From Salarchaeum japonicum (lineage in GTDB: Archaea > Halobacteriota > Halobacteria > Halobacteriales > Halobacteriaceae), in the NCBI RefSeq assembly GCF_020614395.1, contig NZ_CP085324.1:1679564-1743563 (forward strand): 64,000 bases of DNA, written 5' to 3'. A program made the translations under genes and the position numbers. Positions 1 through 8,773 of this stretch are shown here, piece by piece (positions within the stretch are counted from its first letter, which is position 1; the number at the start of each line of letters is the position of its first letter). The notes beneath the pieces are model-generated. The model was not told the origin of the DNA. It made no database searches and worked only from the letters and a program-made list of their open reading frames with translations.

Positions 1-1220
1 CGCTCGTACGTGTCGTTGATGACGCGCTTGAGTTTCTCCTCGGAGTCCTCCTGGTCGGTCTGGTAGTCGTTCCGCCCGCCGTACGTGGACTCCATGACGA
101 GCGTTTCGACGCGCGGGAAGTCGTTCACCGCGCCGTTGAACAGCCGCGTGGGTTCGTAGTGGATGTCGCCGGAGAACGCGACGTTGTAGAGGCCGTCACC
201 GATGTGGAAGTGGGAGACGGCGCTTCCGAGGATGTGGCCGGCGTTGTGGAGCGTGAGCTTCACGTCCGGCGCGATGTCGGTCACGTCGCCGTATTCGAGG
301 GGGATGCAGTGCTTGATGGCCTCCCGCACCATCTCGGACTCGTAGGGCGGGTTCCGGCCCTCCTTCGCCGCCACGTCGAGGTAGTCGAGCGTCAGCAGAC
401 CCATCAGGTCCCGGGTGGGTTCGGTGCAGTAGATGGGGCCGTCGTAGCCGTACTTGAACAGGAGCGGGATGAACGCGGAGTGGTCGAGGTGGGCGTGCGT
501 CAGCACCACCGCGTCGATGGAGTTCAGCGGCACGGCCTCGGGAGCCTGCAGGTAGGGCACTTCTCCCTCGGCACCGGGCTTGTCGCCGCAGTCGATGAGG
601 ATGCGGGTGTCGGGCGTCGAGAGGATGAAGCTCGCGCGTCCGACCTCCCGGCAGCAGCCGAGCGTCGTGATGCGGACGTACTCGTCGTCGGAGAGTTCCT
701 CGCGGTGGATCTGGCGGCCGACCTTTTCGAGGATGTCGCGTCGCTCCTCGCGCTCGTGCTTGAGGAAGTTCCGGACGTTCGACACCGTCGAGGACTCGAT
801 GGGAGGCGTGCGAACGACCTCGGGCGTCCACCCGGAGGTCTGCGTGATTTCGCGGAGCGTGCTCCCGTGGCGGCCGATGACCATCCCGGGTTTCTCGGCT
901 TCGATGACGACCTCGCCGGTGTCCTCGTGGAAGTCGAGGTTGGTGACGCCGGCGTCGTCGGGAATCACGCCCATCACGTCGTCGCGGGCTTTCTCCGGGC
1001 GCGTGAGCACGTCCGGGTCGGGGCGGACGGTGATGCGCTTTCGGAGCTTGCTCGCGAGGTTCCGGATGAGGTCGCCGTTCTGCGCGAACTTCTTCGGGTC
1101 GCGCGTGTAGACGACGAGCTCGGGGCCCTCGTACTTGACTTCCGTGACGGTGATGTCCGGCGGAATCTCGTTCGTTATCGTTTCGTGCAGGTCTTCGAGT
1201 TGCTGGTCTACCGTACTCAT
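1..1220 (-). CDS. Archaeal CPSF1-type beta-CASP ribonuclease, N-terminal 406 residues (cut by window edge)
   Basis: Archaeal termination/RNA-processing factor of the aCPSF1 (FttA) family, which cleaves nascent RNA at U-rich sites. The product starts MSTVDQQLEDLHE. Residues 1 to about 170 are the paired KH region, with the GMVIGRHGS motif near residue 110. The metallo-beta-lactamase fold follows, with CGDKPG near 210, the metal motif HAHLDH near 240 and the HNAGHILGS histidine near 327. The beta-CASP half lies outside the window (family length is roughly 640 residues). The ATG at 1220 is chosen because it gives the usual family N-terminus. A T/A-rich box at about 1409-1416 implies an unusually long, structured leader for a haloarchaeal gene. 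The family call is secure; the gene is partial only because of the window edge. Confidence 0.95.
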   Translation of the reverse strand, partial: MSTVDQQLEDLHETITNEIPPDITVTEVKYEGPELVVYTRDPKKFAQNGDLIRNLASKLRKRITVRPDPDVLTRPEKARDDVMGVIPDDAGVTNLDFHEDTGEVVIEAEKPGMVIGRHGSTLREITQTSGWTPEVVRTPPIESSTVSNVRNFLKHEREERRDILEKVGRQIHREELSDDEYVRITTLGCCREVGRASFILSTPDTRILIDCGDKPGAEGEVPYLQAPEAVPLNSIDAVVLTHAHLDHSAFIPLLFKYGYDGPIYCTEPTRDLMGLLTLDYLDVAAKEGRNPPYESEMVREAIKHCIPLEYGDVTDIAPDVKLTLHNAGHILGSAVSHFHIGDGLYNVAFSGDIHYEPTRLFNGAVNDFPRVETLVMESTYGGRNDYQTDQEDSEEKLKRVINDTYE

Positions 1221-1252
1221 GGTGCGCGAACTGCGGGTTCCGGATCCCGGCC

Positions 1253-1297
1253 ACCCCACGGTACTGCGCCCGAATCGGCGCGATACTGACGTGGGGT
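1253..1297 (-). promoter_or_regulatory. Hairpin in the leader of the aCPSF1 gene
   Basis: ACCCCACG (1253-1260) pairs perfectly with CGTGGGGT (1290-1297). An inner stem, GTA..GCGCC with GGCGC..TAC, closes a CGAATC loop. The structure sits 33-77 bases before the aCPSF1 start codon, and the nearest convincing TATA-like box is about 165 bases upstream of that start. If transcription begins there, the hairpin lies in the 5' leader. A regulatory role is inference. Confidence 0.4.
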
Positions 1298-1448
1298 CAC
1301 TGACCGGAGGTGTGGTATCATCGTGAGAGAGCGGTGCGTCCGGCCGATCCGGCGCGTCCGCGGGAACAGTGTCTGGAAAACCCGCTTGCTATCTTCTATT
1401 CGACGCTGATTATAAAAGACTTCGCAATAGGTGTTCGCTGAGTAATAG

Positions 1449-1589
1449 TTACTCGCCGATGCGGAGCTCCTCGTCCTCCATCGACGGCGGTTCGTCGTTC
1501 GCTTCGAGTTCGCGCTCCTCGATGCGGAGGCGGCGCTGGGTCTGCTTGTTCATGCCTTTCCGCTCGCGACCACGTTTCGTGTCGCCCAT
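1449..1589 (-). CDS. Small conserved-looking charged protein (46 aa)
   Basis: Encodes a 46-residue charged protein starting MGDTKRGRERKGMNKQTQRR and ending in an acidic tail (EDEELRIGE). The N-terminal half is unusually rich in Lys/Arg for a haloarchaeon, suggesting nucleic-acid or ribosome contact; the C-terminal half is acidic. The start at 1589 is supported by a TATA-like CTTATG about 25 bases upstream (1612-1617), as expected for a leaderless mRNA. It is transcribed divergently from proS. A longer reading in the same frame (from 1748) runs into proS and is rejected. I recognise the type as a small haloarchaeal protein but know no function for it. Confidence 0.65.
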   Translation of the reverse strand: MGDTKRGRERKGMNKQTQRRLRIEERELEANDEPPSMEDEELRIGE

Positions 1590-1707
1590 ACTGTGCGAGA
1601 CGTTCTCATACCACATAAGTTTTCCCGCCGGGTCGCTGACGCGTTCGCGCCGCCCGGGCCGGCGGGCTTCACGGGATTTAAGGCTGCAAGCGGCGACTCT
1701 TCGCGTA
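1590..1707. promoter_or_regulatory. Divergent promoter region, small protein / proS
   Basis: On the plus strand a GATTTAAGG box at 1674-1682 lies about 28 bases before the proS ATG. On the minus strand CTTATG at 1612-1617 lies about 25 bases before the small gene. Both spacings fit leaderless archaeal promoters. Confidence 0.55.
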
Positions 1708-3171
1708 ATGAGCGACAACGAGCAGGAGCTCGGCATCACCGAGAGCAAGGAGCACAGCCCCGGGGAGTGGTACTCGGAGGTCGTGCGGAAGGCGGGTCTC
1801 GCGAGCTACGGCCCCGACTCGATGGGCGGGTTCATCGTCACCCGCCCCCGCGGGTACGCGCTCTGGGAGAAGGTGCAGGAGAACCTCGACGAGTGGTTCA
1901 AGGGGACGGGCGTGGACAACGCCTACTTCCCGATGTTCATCCCTGAGTCCTACCTCGATAAGGAGTCCGAGTTCGTGGAGGGCTTCGACCCCGAGGTGGC
2001 GTGGGTGACCGAGGGCGGGAATCAGGAGCTCGAAGAGCGCCTCGCCGTCCGCCCCACGTCGGAGTCCATCATCACGCCGTACATGAGCCAGTGGACGCGG
2101 AGCCACCGCGACCTCCCGCTTCGACTGAACCAGTGGTGTTCGGTGGTTCGGTGGGAGGCGACGGAGACGAAGCCGTTCTTCCGGACGAAGGAGTTCCTCT
2201 GGCAGGAGGGGCACACGGCCCACGAGTCCGCGGAGGAGGCGTGGGACGAGACGGTGACGCGGCTCGGGCAGTACGAGAAACTGTACGAGGACGTGCTGGC
2301 GATTCCGGTGATGCGCGGCCGGAAGCCCGAGCACGATAAGTTCCCGGGCGGCGAGACGACGACGACGGTGGAGGCGCTGATGCCGGACGGGAAGAGCCTG
2401 CAGGGCGCGACGAGCCACGACCTCGGGCAGTCGTTCGCGGAGGCGTACGACCTGACGTACGTGGACGAAGAGGAGGAGGAGCAGGTCGCGCACACGACCT
2501 CGTGGGGGCTGTCGTGGCGCGCGCTCGGCGGTCTCATCATGACGCACTCGGACGACCAGGGGCTCGTGCTCCCGCCGACGGTCGCGCCCGAGCAGGTCGT
2601 CATCGTCCCCATCTGGCAGGAGGACACGCGGGAGGACGTGCTCCAGTACTCGACGGAGGTCGCGGCGGAACTGGAGGAGGCGGGCGTGCGCGTCCACCTC
2701 GACGACCGCGACGAGCGCAACCCCGGGTTCAAGTTCAACGAGTGGGAGCTGAAGGGCGTGCCGCTCCGCATCGAAATCGGCCCGAACGAGGTCGAGGACG
2801 AGGAGCTGACGTTCGCGCACCGTCCGGACGGCGAGCAGTCCGTCGTCTCCCGGGACGGGCTCGTGGACTCGGTGGATGCGCACCTCGACGCCGTGCAGGA
2901 GAAGCTGTACGAGTCCGCGGAAGAGCGCCTCGAAGAGAACGTCCGGGAGGCCGATTCGCCCGAGGAGATTCTGGGCACCATCGGGAAGCACGGCGGGTAC
3001 GTGAAGACGCCGTGGTGCGGCGACGAGGCGTGCGAGCAGGTCATCAAGGAGAAAATTGCCGCGGAAATCGTGATGGTTCCGTTCGACGAAGAACACGAGC
3101 CAGACGCGGACGAATGTACACTTTGTGGCGATGAGGCTACGAAAACCGCGTACTTCGCCAAGACATATTAG
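1708..3171 (+). CDS. proS: Prolyl-tRNA synthetase, archaeal type
   Basis: Class II aminoacyl-tRNA synthetase that charges tRNA-Pro in the cytoplasm (487 residues). The catalytic core includes the motif 2 region RWEATETKPFFRTKEFLWQE and the KFPGGETTTTVEALMPDG segment. An anticodon-binding domain follows (about 290-390). The archaeal/eukaryotic-type C-terminal Zn domain has WCGDEAC and CTLCGDEATK and ends KTAYFAKTY. The ATG at 1708 was chosen over an in-frame ATG at 1369 because the extra 113 residues are Ser/Arg-rich and unlike a haloarchaeal protein, and because a TATA-like box sits 28 bases upstream of 1708. It is followed 90 bases later by gltB in the same direction. Confidence 0.97.
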   Translation: MSDNEQELGITESKEHSPGEWYSEVVRKAGLASYGPDSMGGFIVTRPRGYALWEKVQENLDEWFKGTGVDNAYFPMFIPESYLDKESEFVEGFDPEVAWVTEGGNQELEERLAVRPTSESIITPYMSQWTRSHRDLPLRLNQWCSVVRWEATETKPFFRTKEFLWQEGHTAHESAEEAWDETVTRLGQYEKLYEDVLAIPVMRGRKPEHDKFPGGETTTTVEALMPDGKSLQGATSHDLGQSFAEAYDLTYVDEEEEEQVAHTTSWGLSWRALGGLIMTHSDDQGLVLPPTVAPEQVVIVPIWQEDTREDVLQYSTEVAAELEEAGVRVHLDDRDERNPGFKFNEWELKGVPLRIEIGPNEVEDEELTFAHRPDGEQSVVSRDGLVDSVDAHLDAVQEKLYESAEERLEENVREADSPEEILGTIGKHGGYVKTPWCGDEACEQVIKEKIAAEIVMVPFDEEHEPDADECTLCGDEATKTAYFAKTY

Positions 3172-3261
3172 GCCATAATACGTCCTTCTACAGGTCTAAT
3201 ATAGCGTAATACTATCAGGGGTGGGTTTTTCCCTGCTCGTGGCAACTGATGGCATACACCT

Positions 3262-6200
3262 ATGGGGAACAATGAGCTTCTCGCAGACCCCTCTGACGCC
3301 AGCGCGAACTGCGGCGTCGGGGTAGTAATGGACCTCGACGGAGGGCGAAGCCACGACGTACTCGCGGACGGCATCGACCTCCTCGAAAACCTCGAACACC
3401 GCGGCACCACCGGCGCAGAGGAGAACACCGGCGACGGCGCGGGCGTCCTCCTCCAGACCCCCACCGCGTTCTTCGACGACGAACTCGACCTCCCCGACGA
3501 CTACGCGGTCGGCCAGTTCTTCCTCCCCCAGGACGAGGCCGAGCGCGAGTCCGTCGTCGAGACCGTCGAATCCGTCTTCTCCGACTACGGCCTCGACACC
3601 GTCGCGTGGCGGGACGTCCCGACCGACAACAGCGACCTCGGCGCGACCGCCCTCGACTCCGAACCCCACGTCGCGCAGGCGTTCGTCGCCGGCGACGCGA
3701 ACCTCTACGTCGCCCGGAACGCCGTCGAGGACGCCGTTGACCACGAGCGCTTCTACGTCTGCTCGCTCGACGAGGACACGCTCGTCTACAAGGGCCTCCT
3801 CAAGAGCACCCAGCTCCGCGACTACTACCCCGACCTCCGCGACGACCGCATGAAGACGACGTTCGCGATGGTGCACGCGCGATTCTCCACGAACACGCTC
3901 GGCGCGTGGCACCTCGCCCACCCCTACCGGAACATCATCCACAACGGCGAGTTCAACACCATCAAGGGCAACGTCAACTGGATGCGCGCCCGGGAGGCCG
4001 ACCTCGAATCCGACGCGCTCAGCGACGAGGAACTCGACACGATTCGCCCCATCATCGACGACCCCGAGCAGTCCGACACGGCGAGCGTGGACAACGCGCT
4101 CGAACTCCTCACCGAGACGGGCCGCAGTCTCCCGCACGCGCTCCGGATGCTGATTCCGGAGGCGTGGCAGGGCGACGACGCGATGGACGACGCTCGCGAG
4201 GAGTTCTACGACTTCCACGCCTCGCTCGTCGAACCCTGGGACGGCCCCGCGCTCGTCGTGGGGACGGACGGGGAGCGCATCGCGGCGGCGCTCGACCGGA
4301 ACGGCCTGCGGCCGTGCCGGTACGAGGTGACGGAGGACAACCGGCTCGTGATGGGGAGCGAGGCCGGCGCGCTCGACACCCCGGCGAGCGAAGTCGAGGA
4401 GCGCGGCCGCCTCACCCCCGGACAGCTGTTCGTCGCCGACCCCGAGGAGGGCCGCGTGATCCCCGACGACGAGGTGTTCGCCGACCTCACGGACGAGAAG
4501 TACGGCGAGTGGGTGGACGCCGAACAGGAGCACGTCGCCGGCGACGACCCGCTCCCCCAGGAGCCCGTGGAGAAACTGCGGGCGCGCCAGGCGGCGTTCG
4601 GGTACACGCACGACGAACTCGACGAACTCGTGGAGCCGATGGCGGTGGACGGCGAAGACCCGGTCGGCTCGATGGGTGACGACACGCCGCTCGCGGCGCT
4701 CTCCGAGTTCAACCGTCCGTTCTTCACGTACTTCCGGCAGCTGTTCGCGCAGGTGACGAACCCGCCCATCGACTACCTCCGCGAGGATCTCGTGACGAGC
4801 ACGGAGACCCGGCTCGGCCGCCAGCGAAACCTCCTCTCGGAGTCGAAGGCGCACGCCCGCCAGGTAGTACTCGACTCGCCCGTGCTCACGGACGACGACC
4901 TCGCGGGCGTCCGGGACAGCCGGCGGGAGGTCCGCACTCTCGACACGACGTTCGACATGGACGGCAGTCTCGACGACGCAATCACGCGTCTCCGCGAGGA
5001 CGCCGAGGACGCCATCGCCGACGGCGCGGACGTGCTCGTGCTCTCCGACCGCGAACTGGGGCCGAACCGCCTGCACGTCCCGAGCCTGTTGGCGACGGGC
5101 GCGGTCCACCACCACCTCGTCCGCGAGGGCCTGCGCTCGCGCGTCGGATTGGTCGTGGAGTCCGGGGACCCGCGGACGGTCCACCACCTCGCGACGCTCG
5201 TCGGGTACGGCGCGGGCGCGGTGAACCCCTACCTCGCCATCCAGTCCGTCACCGACCTGATGGACGAGGACGCGGACATGAACCGCGCCATCGAGTCCTA
5301 CGTCTCCGCGATGGAGAAGGGCCTGCGGAAGGTGATGGCGCGGATGGGTATCTCGACGGTCGCGTCCTACCAGGGCGCGCAGATTTTCGAGGTCGTCGGG
5401 CTCGACTCCGCCCTCGTGGAGGACTGCTTCACGGGGACGCCGAACCGCACCGAGGGCGTCGGCGTGGACGAAATCGAGGCCGACCTCCGGAAGCGGCACG
5501 CGACCGCGTACGACGACGACGTAGACCTCGACCGGCAGGGCGAGTTCACGAACCGCTCGAACGGCATCTTCCACCAGTGGAACCCGGAGACCGTGCACAC
5601 GCTCCAGGGCGCGGTGCGCTCCGGCGATTACGAGCAGTTCGAGGAGTACGCGGAACTCATCAACACCCAGAACGAGCAACTGCAGACGCTCCGCGGCCTC
5701 CTCGACTTCGACTCCGACCGGGAGTCGATTCCGGTGGAGGACGTGGAGCCAGTAGCGGACATCGTGAAGCGGTTCTCGACGGCGGCGATGAGCCTCGGGA
5801 GTCTGAGCCCGGAAGCCCACGAGAACAACGCTCGCGCGATGAACGAAATCGGCGCGAAGGCGAATACGGGCGAGGGCGGCGAACCCCCGGAGCGCTTCGG
5901 CACCGACCGCGAGTGCCGCATCAAGCAGGTAGCGTCGGGCCGGTTCGGCGTGACGTCCGAGTACCTGTCGTCGGCGGACGACCTCCAGATCAAGATGGCG
6001 CAGGGGTCGAAGCCCGGTGAGGGCGGCCACCTTCCGGGGAAGAAGGTGAACGAGATGATTGCTGACGTTCGGTGTTCGACGCCGGGCGTCGGCCTCATCA
6101 GCCCGCCGCCACAGCACGACATCTACAGCATCGAGGACCTCAAGCAGCTCATCTTCGACCTGAACGCGAGCAACCCGGACGCCCGCGTGCACGTGAAACT

Positions 6201-7686
6201 CGTCTCCGAGGCGGGTATCGGCACGGTCGCCGCGGGCTGTGCGAAGGCCAAGGCTGACTGCATCCACATCTCCGGGCACTCGGGCGGAACGGGTGCGTCC
6301 CCGAAGACGTCCATCAAGCACGCGGGCCTGCCGTGGGAGCTCGGGCTGGCGGAGGCGAACCAGCTCCTCCGCGAGACGGGGCTCCGGTCGCGCGTGACGC
6401 TCCGCGCGGACGGCGGTCTGAAGACGGGGCGGGACGTGGCCATCGCGGCCCTGCTCGGCGCGGAGGAGTTCGCGTTCGGCACGGGGTCGCTCGTCACGTC
6501 GGGCTGCGTGATGGCGCGGCAGTGCCACAACAACACGTGCCCGGTCGGTATCGCGACCCAGGACCCCGACCTCCGCGAGCGGTTCGCGGGCGAACCCCAG
6601 CACGTCGTGAACTACATGTGCTTCATCGCGCGCGAGCTCCGCGAACTCATGGCCGACCTCGGGTTCGAGACGGTGGACGAGATGGTCGGGCAGGTGGACG
6701 TGCTCGAACAGACCGAGACCGACCACCCGAAGGCGAAGCACATGGATCTCTCCCAGGTGCTCGCCGAGCCGTCCGGGGACGACCGGTACAAGACGATGGA
6801 GCAGGACGTGTCGTTCGACGACCACCTCGACACCGCCATCGCCGCGGAGGCCGAGGAGGCGCTCGCGGGCGGCGAGCCGACCACGGTTTCGACCGAGGTG
6901 ACGAACGAGGACCGAACCGTCGGCGGGCGGCTGTCCCACGAGGTGTCGAGCCGGCACGGCGGCGACGGCCTGCCGGACGACAGCGTTCACGTCGACTTGA
7001 CGGGAACCGCGGGCCAGTCGTTCGGCGCGTGGCTCGCGTCCGGGCTGACGCTCGACCTGGACGGCGCGGCGAACGACTACGTTGGGAAGGGCCTGTCGGG
7101 CGGCCGCGTCGTCGTCTCGACGCCCGCGGACGCCGGGTTCGACCCCGCGGAGAACACGCTCGTCGGGAACGTCGTGCTGTACGGCGCGACCGACGGCGAA
7201 CTCTACGTGAACGGCGTCGCCGGCGAGCGCTTCGGCGTCCGGAACTCGGGCGCGAAGGCCGTCGTGGAGGGCGTCGGCGACCACGGCTGTGAGTACATGA
7301 CGGGCGGATTAGTCGCCGTGCTCGGGGACACGGGGAAGAACTTCGCCGCGGGAATGAGCGGCGGCGTGGCGTACGTCTTCGACCCCGACGACGACCTCGA
7401 AGCGCAGACGAACACGGGCATGGTGAGCCTCGAATCCGAATTGGACGACCGCGACCGGACGGTGCTCCGGCGGCTCGTGGAGAACCACGCCGCGCACACG
7501 GACTCGGAGCGCGCCCGCGAACTCCTCGACGACTGGGACGCGGCGCTCGCCGGGTTCACGAAGGTGATGCCGGACGCGTACCGGGCGGCCATCGAGGAGC
7601 GCCCGGAGGCGGACGCCCGCACCGACCTGCCGGCGTCCGTGGAGAGCCTGGACGGCCACCTCGGCGCGGCGGGGAGCGCGGACTGA
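3262..7686 (+). CDS. gltB: Glutamate synthase, large subunit (GltB type)
   Basis: Makes two glutamate from glutamine and 2-oxoglutarate (GOGAT). 1474 residues, full length for the large subunit. Domains: class II glutaminase with the Ntn nucleophile Cys17 (SANCGVGVV) after a short propeptide to be removed; a central domain; an FMN/3Fe-4S synthase domain with cysteines 1082, 1088 and 1093 (GCVMARQCHNNTCPVG, C-x5-C-x4-C); and a C-terminal GXGXG beta-helix domain (about 1230-1450). No small GltD subunit gene lies nearby, so the electron donor (possibly ferredoxin) cannot be read from context. The upstream 90 bases are AT-rich, with TAATA-type boxes around 3176-3215 that could hold the promoter. 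Confidence 0.96.
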   Translation: MGNNELLADPSDASANCGVGVVMDLDGGRSHDVLADGIDLLENLEHRGTTGAEENTGDGAGVLLQTPTAFFDDELDLPDDYAVGQFFLPQDEAERESVVETVESVFSDYGLDTVAWRDVPTDNSDLGATALDSEPHVAQAFVAGDANLYVARNAVEDAVDHERFYVCSLDEDTLVYKGLLKSTQLRDYYPDLRDDRMKTTFAMVHARFSTNTLGAWHLAHPYRNIIHNGEFNTIKGNVNWMRAREADLESDALSDEELDTIRPIIDDPEQSDTASVDNALELLTETGRSLPHALRMLIPEAWQGDDAMDDAREEFYDFHASLVEPWDGPALVVGTDGERIAAALDRNGLRPCRYEVTEDNRLVMGSEAGALDTPASEVEERGRLTPGQLFVADPEEGRVIPDDEVFADLTDEKYGEWVDAEQEHVAGDDPLPQEPVEKLRARQAAFGYTHDELDELVEPMAVDGEDPVGSMGDDTPLAALSEFNRPFFTYFRQLFAQVTNPPIDYLREDLVTSTETRLGRQRNLLSESKAHARQVVLDSPVLTDDDLAGVRDSRREVRTLDTTFDMDGSLDDAITRLREDAEDAIADGADVLVLSDRELGPNRLHVPSLLATGAVHHHLVREGLRSRVGLVVESGDPRTVHHLATLVGYGAGAVNPYLAIQSVTDLMDEDADMNRAIESYVSAMEKGLRKVMARMGISTVASYQGAQIFEVVGLDSALVEDCFTGTPNRTEGVGVDEIEADLRKRHATAYDDDVDLDRQGEFTNRSNGIFHQWNPETVHTLQGAVRSGDYEQFEEYAELINTQNEQLQTLRGLLDFDSDRESIPVEDVEPVADIVKRFSTAAMSLGSLSPEAHENNARAMNEIGAKANTGEGGEPPERFGTDRECRIKQVASGRFGVTSEYLSSADDLQIKMAQGSKPGEGGHLPGKKVNEMIADVRCSTPGVGLISPPPQHDIYSIEDLKQLIFDLNASNPDARVHVKLVSEAGIGTVAAGCAKAKADCIHISGHSGGTGASPKTSIKHAGLPWELGLAEANQLLRETGLRSRVTLRADGGLKTGRDVAIAALLGAEEFAFGTGSLVTSGCVMARQCHNNTCPVGIATQDPDLRERFAGEPQHVVNYMCFIARELRELMADLGFETVDEMVGQVDVLEQTETDHPKAKHMDLSQVLAEPSGDDRYKTMEQDVSFDDHLDTAIAAEAEEALAGGEPTTVSTEVTNEDRTVGGRLSHEVSSRHGGDGLPDDSVHVDLTGTAGQSFGAWLASGLTLDLDGAANDYVGKGLSGGRVVVSTPADAGFDPAENTLVGNVVLYGATDGELYVNGVAGERFGVRNSGAKAVVEGVGDHGCEYMTGGLVAVLGDTGKNFAAGMSGGVAYVFDPDDDLEAQTNTGMVSLESELDDRDRTVLRRLVENHAAHTDSERARELLDDWDAALAGFTKVMPDAYRAAIEERPEADARTDLPASVESLDGHLGAAGSAD

Positions 7687-7747
7687 CCGAGCCATCAGCT
7701 CATTGCGGGCCACCCACACTTAACTCGCGTCCGCTGGTTTTTCAGGT

Positions 7748-8737
7748 ATGGATTCGGCGCTCGTCGTCGGCGGCACGCGGTTCATCGGCCGCCACACGGT
7801 GGAGGAGCTCGTAGAGCACGACTACCACGTGACGCTGTTCAACCGCGGGAGTCACGAGAACCCGTTCGTGGACTACGCGGACGTCCACCACGTCCGCGGA
7901 GATAGAGGAAACGACGAGGAACTGCTGTCCGCGAAGCGCGAGGTCGAACCGGACGTGGTGTTCGACTTCGCGGCGTACCACCCCGAGGAGGTGCGGTCGG
8001 CGGTCGAAATCTTCGCCGACGTGGACGCCTACGTGTACGTGTCGTCGGGCGCGGCGTACGACCGCGACGACATCCCGAAACGCGAGGACGAAACCCCGAT
8101 TAAGGAGTGCACGCCCGACCAGGCCGTGGACGACTCCTACGACACGTACGGAAACCGGAAGGCGGAGGGCGACCGCGCGGTGTTCGAGGCCGCCGACCGC
8201 GGCGTGAACGCGATGAGCGTCCGCCCGACCGTGGTGTACGGGCCGTTCGACTACACGGAACGCCTCGACTACTGGGTCTCCCGGGTCGAAGAACACGACC
8301 GGGTGGTGGTGCCGGGCGACGGGACGAACGTCTGGCAGCGCGTCTACGTCGAGGACGTGGCGAGCCTCCTCCGACTGGTCGCGGAGAACGGCACACCAGG
8401 AAACGCGTACAACGCGGGCGACCAGAACTCGCTCACGCTCGAACGCACCATCGAGGAAGTGGCGAGCGCGCTCGACACGGACGTTGAGGTCGTGCACGCG
8501 AGCGAACGCGAACTCTCCACGGTCAACCTCGACCTCGCGGACTTCCCGCTCTATCGGCCGTACCCGCACGTCCTCGACACCCACCGCGCGGAGAGCGTCG
8601 GCTGGGAGTCCACGCCGGTGTCGGAGGCGATGGAGCGCACGGTCGGCGAGAGCGCGGAGAGCGACCGCGACGGCGCGGACGTGGGGCCGGCGCGCGAGAC
8701 GGAGGAGCGCCTGCTGGACGTGCTGGACACGGTCTAG
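7748..8737 (+). CDS. NAD-dependent epimerase/dehydratase (extended SDR)
   Basis: 329 residues. The N-terminal Rossmann motif is VVGGTRFIGRHTVEEL (residues about 6-21). A YDTYGNRKAEGD segment carries the SDR Tyr-x3-Lys pair in the form YGNRK. The FNRGSHENPF stretch is typical of the atypical extended SDRs often annotated as UDP-glucose 4-epimerase-like or mRNA-binding SDRs. The substrate is unknown. It lies 61 bases after gltB and 36 bases before egsA, so co-transcription with egsA is possible. A role in cell-surface sugar or lipid metabolism is only suggested by that neighbour. Confidence 0.85.
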   Translation: MDSALVVGGTRFIGRHTVEELVEHDYHVTLFNRGSHENPFVDYADVHHVRGDRGNDEELLSAKREVEPDVVFDFAAYHPEEVRSAVEIFADVDAYVYVSSGAAYDRDDIPKREDETPIKECTPDQAVDDSYDTYGNRKAEGDRAVFEAADRGVNAMSVRPTVVYGPFDYTERLDYWVSRVEEHDRVVVPGDGTNVWQRVYVEDVASLLRLVAENGTPGNAYNAGDQNSLTLERTIEEVASALDTDVEVVHASERELSTVNLDLADFPLYRPYPHVLDTHRAESVGWESTPVSEAMERTVGESAESDRDGADVGPARETEERLLDVLDTV

Positions 8738-8773
8738 GAAAAGGCGTATAGGGGTTCGTGGTGACTGGCCGGT

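Noticed and set aside
159-1289. 376-codon plus-strand frame opposite the aCPSF1 gene
   Set aside because: Antisense shadow. The minus strand carries all KH and metallo-beta-lactamase motifs in order.
1217-1321. 34-residue upstream frame overlapping the aCPSF1 start
   Set aside because: Its Arg/Pro-rich composition is unlike haloarchaeal proteins and it crosses the leader hairpin. Kept only as part of the leader finding.
1369-1707. 113-residue N-terminal extension of prolyl-tRNA synthetase
   Set aside because: Ser/Arg-rich, opposite a small gene on the other strand, and upstream of the promoter-like box for ATG 1708.
3196-7284. Open frame of 1362 codons on the minus strand opposite gltB
   Set aside because: It is an antisense shadow caused by GC-rich third positions of gltB. 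The translation is Val/Arg/His-rich without motifs, and gltB itself is unmistakable.
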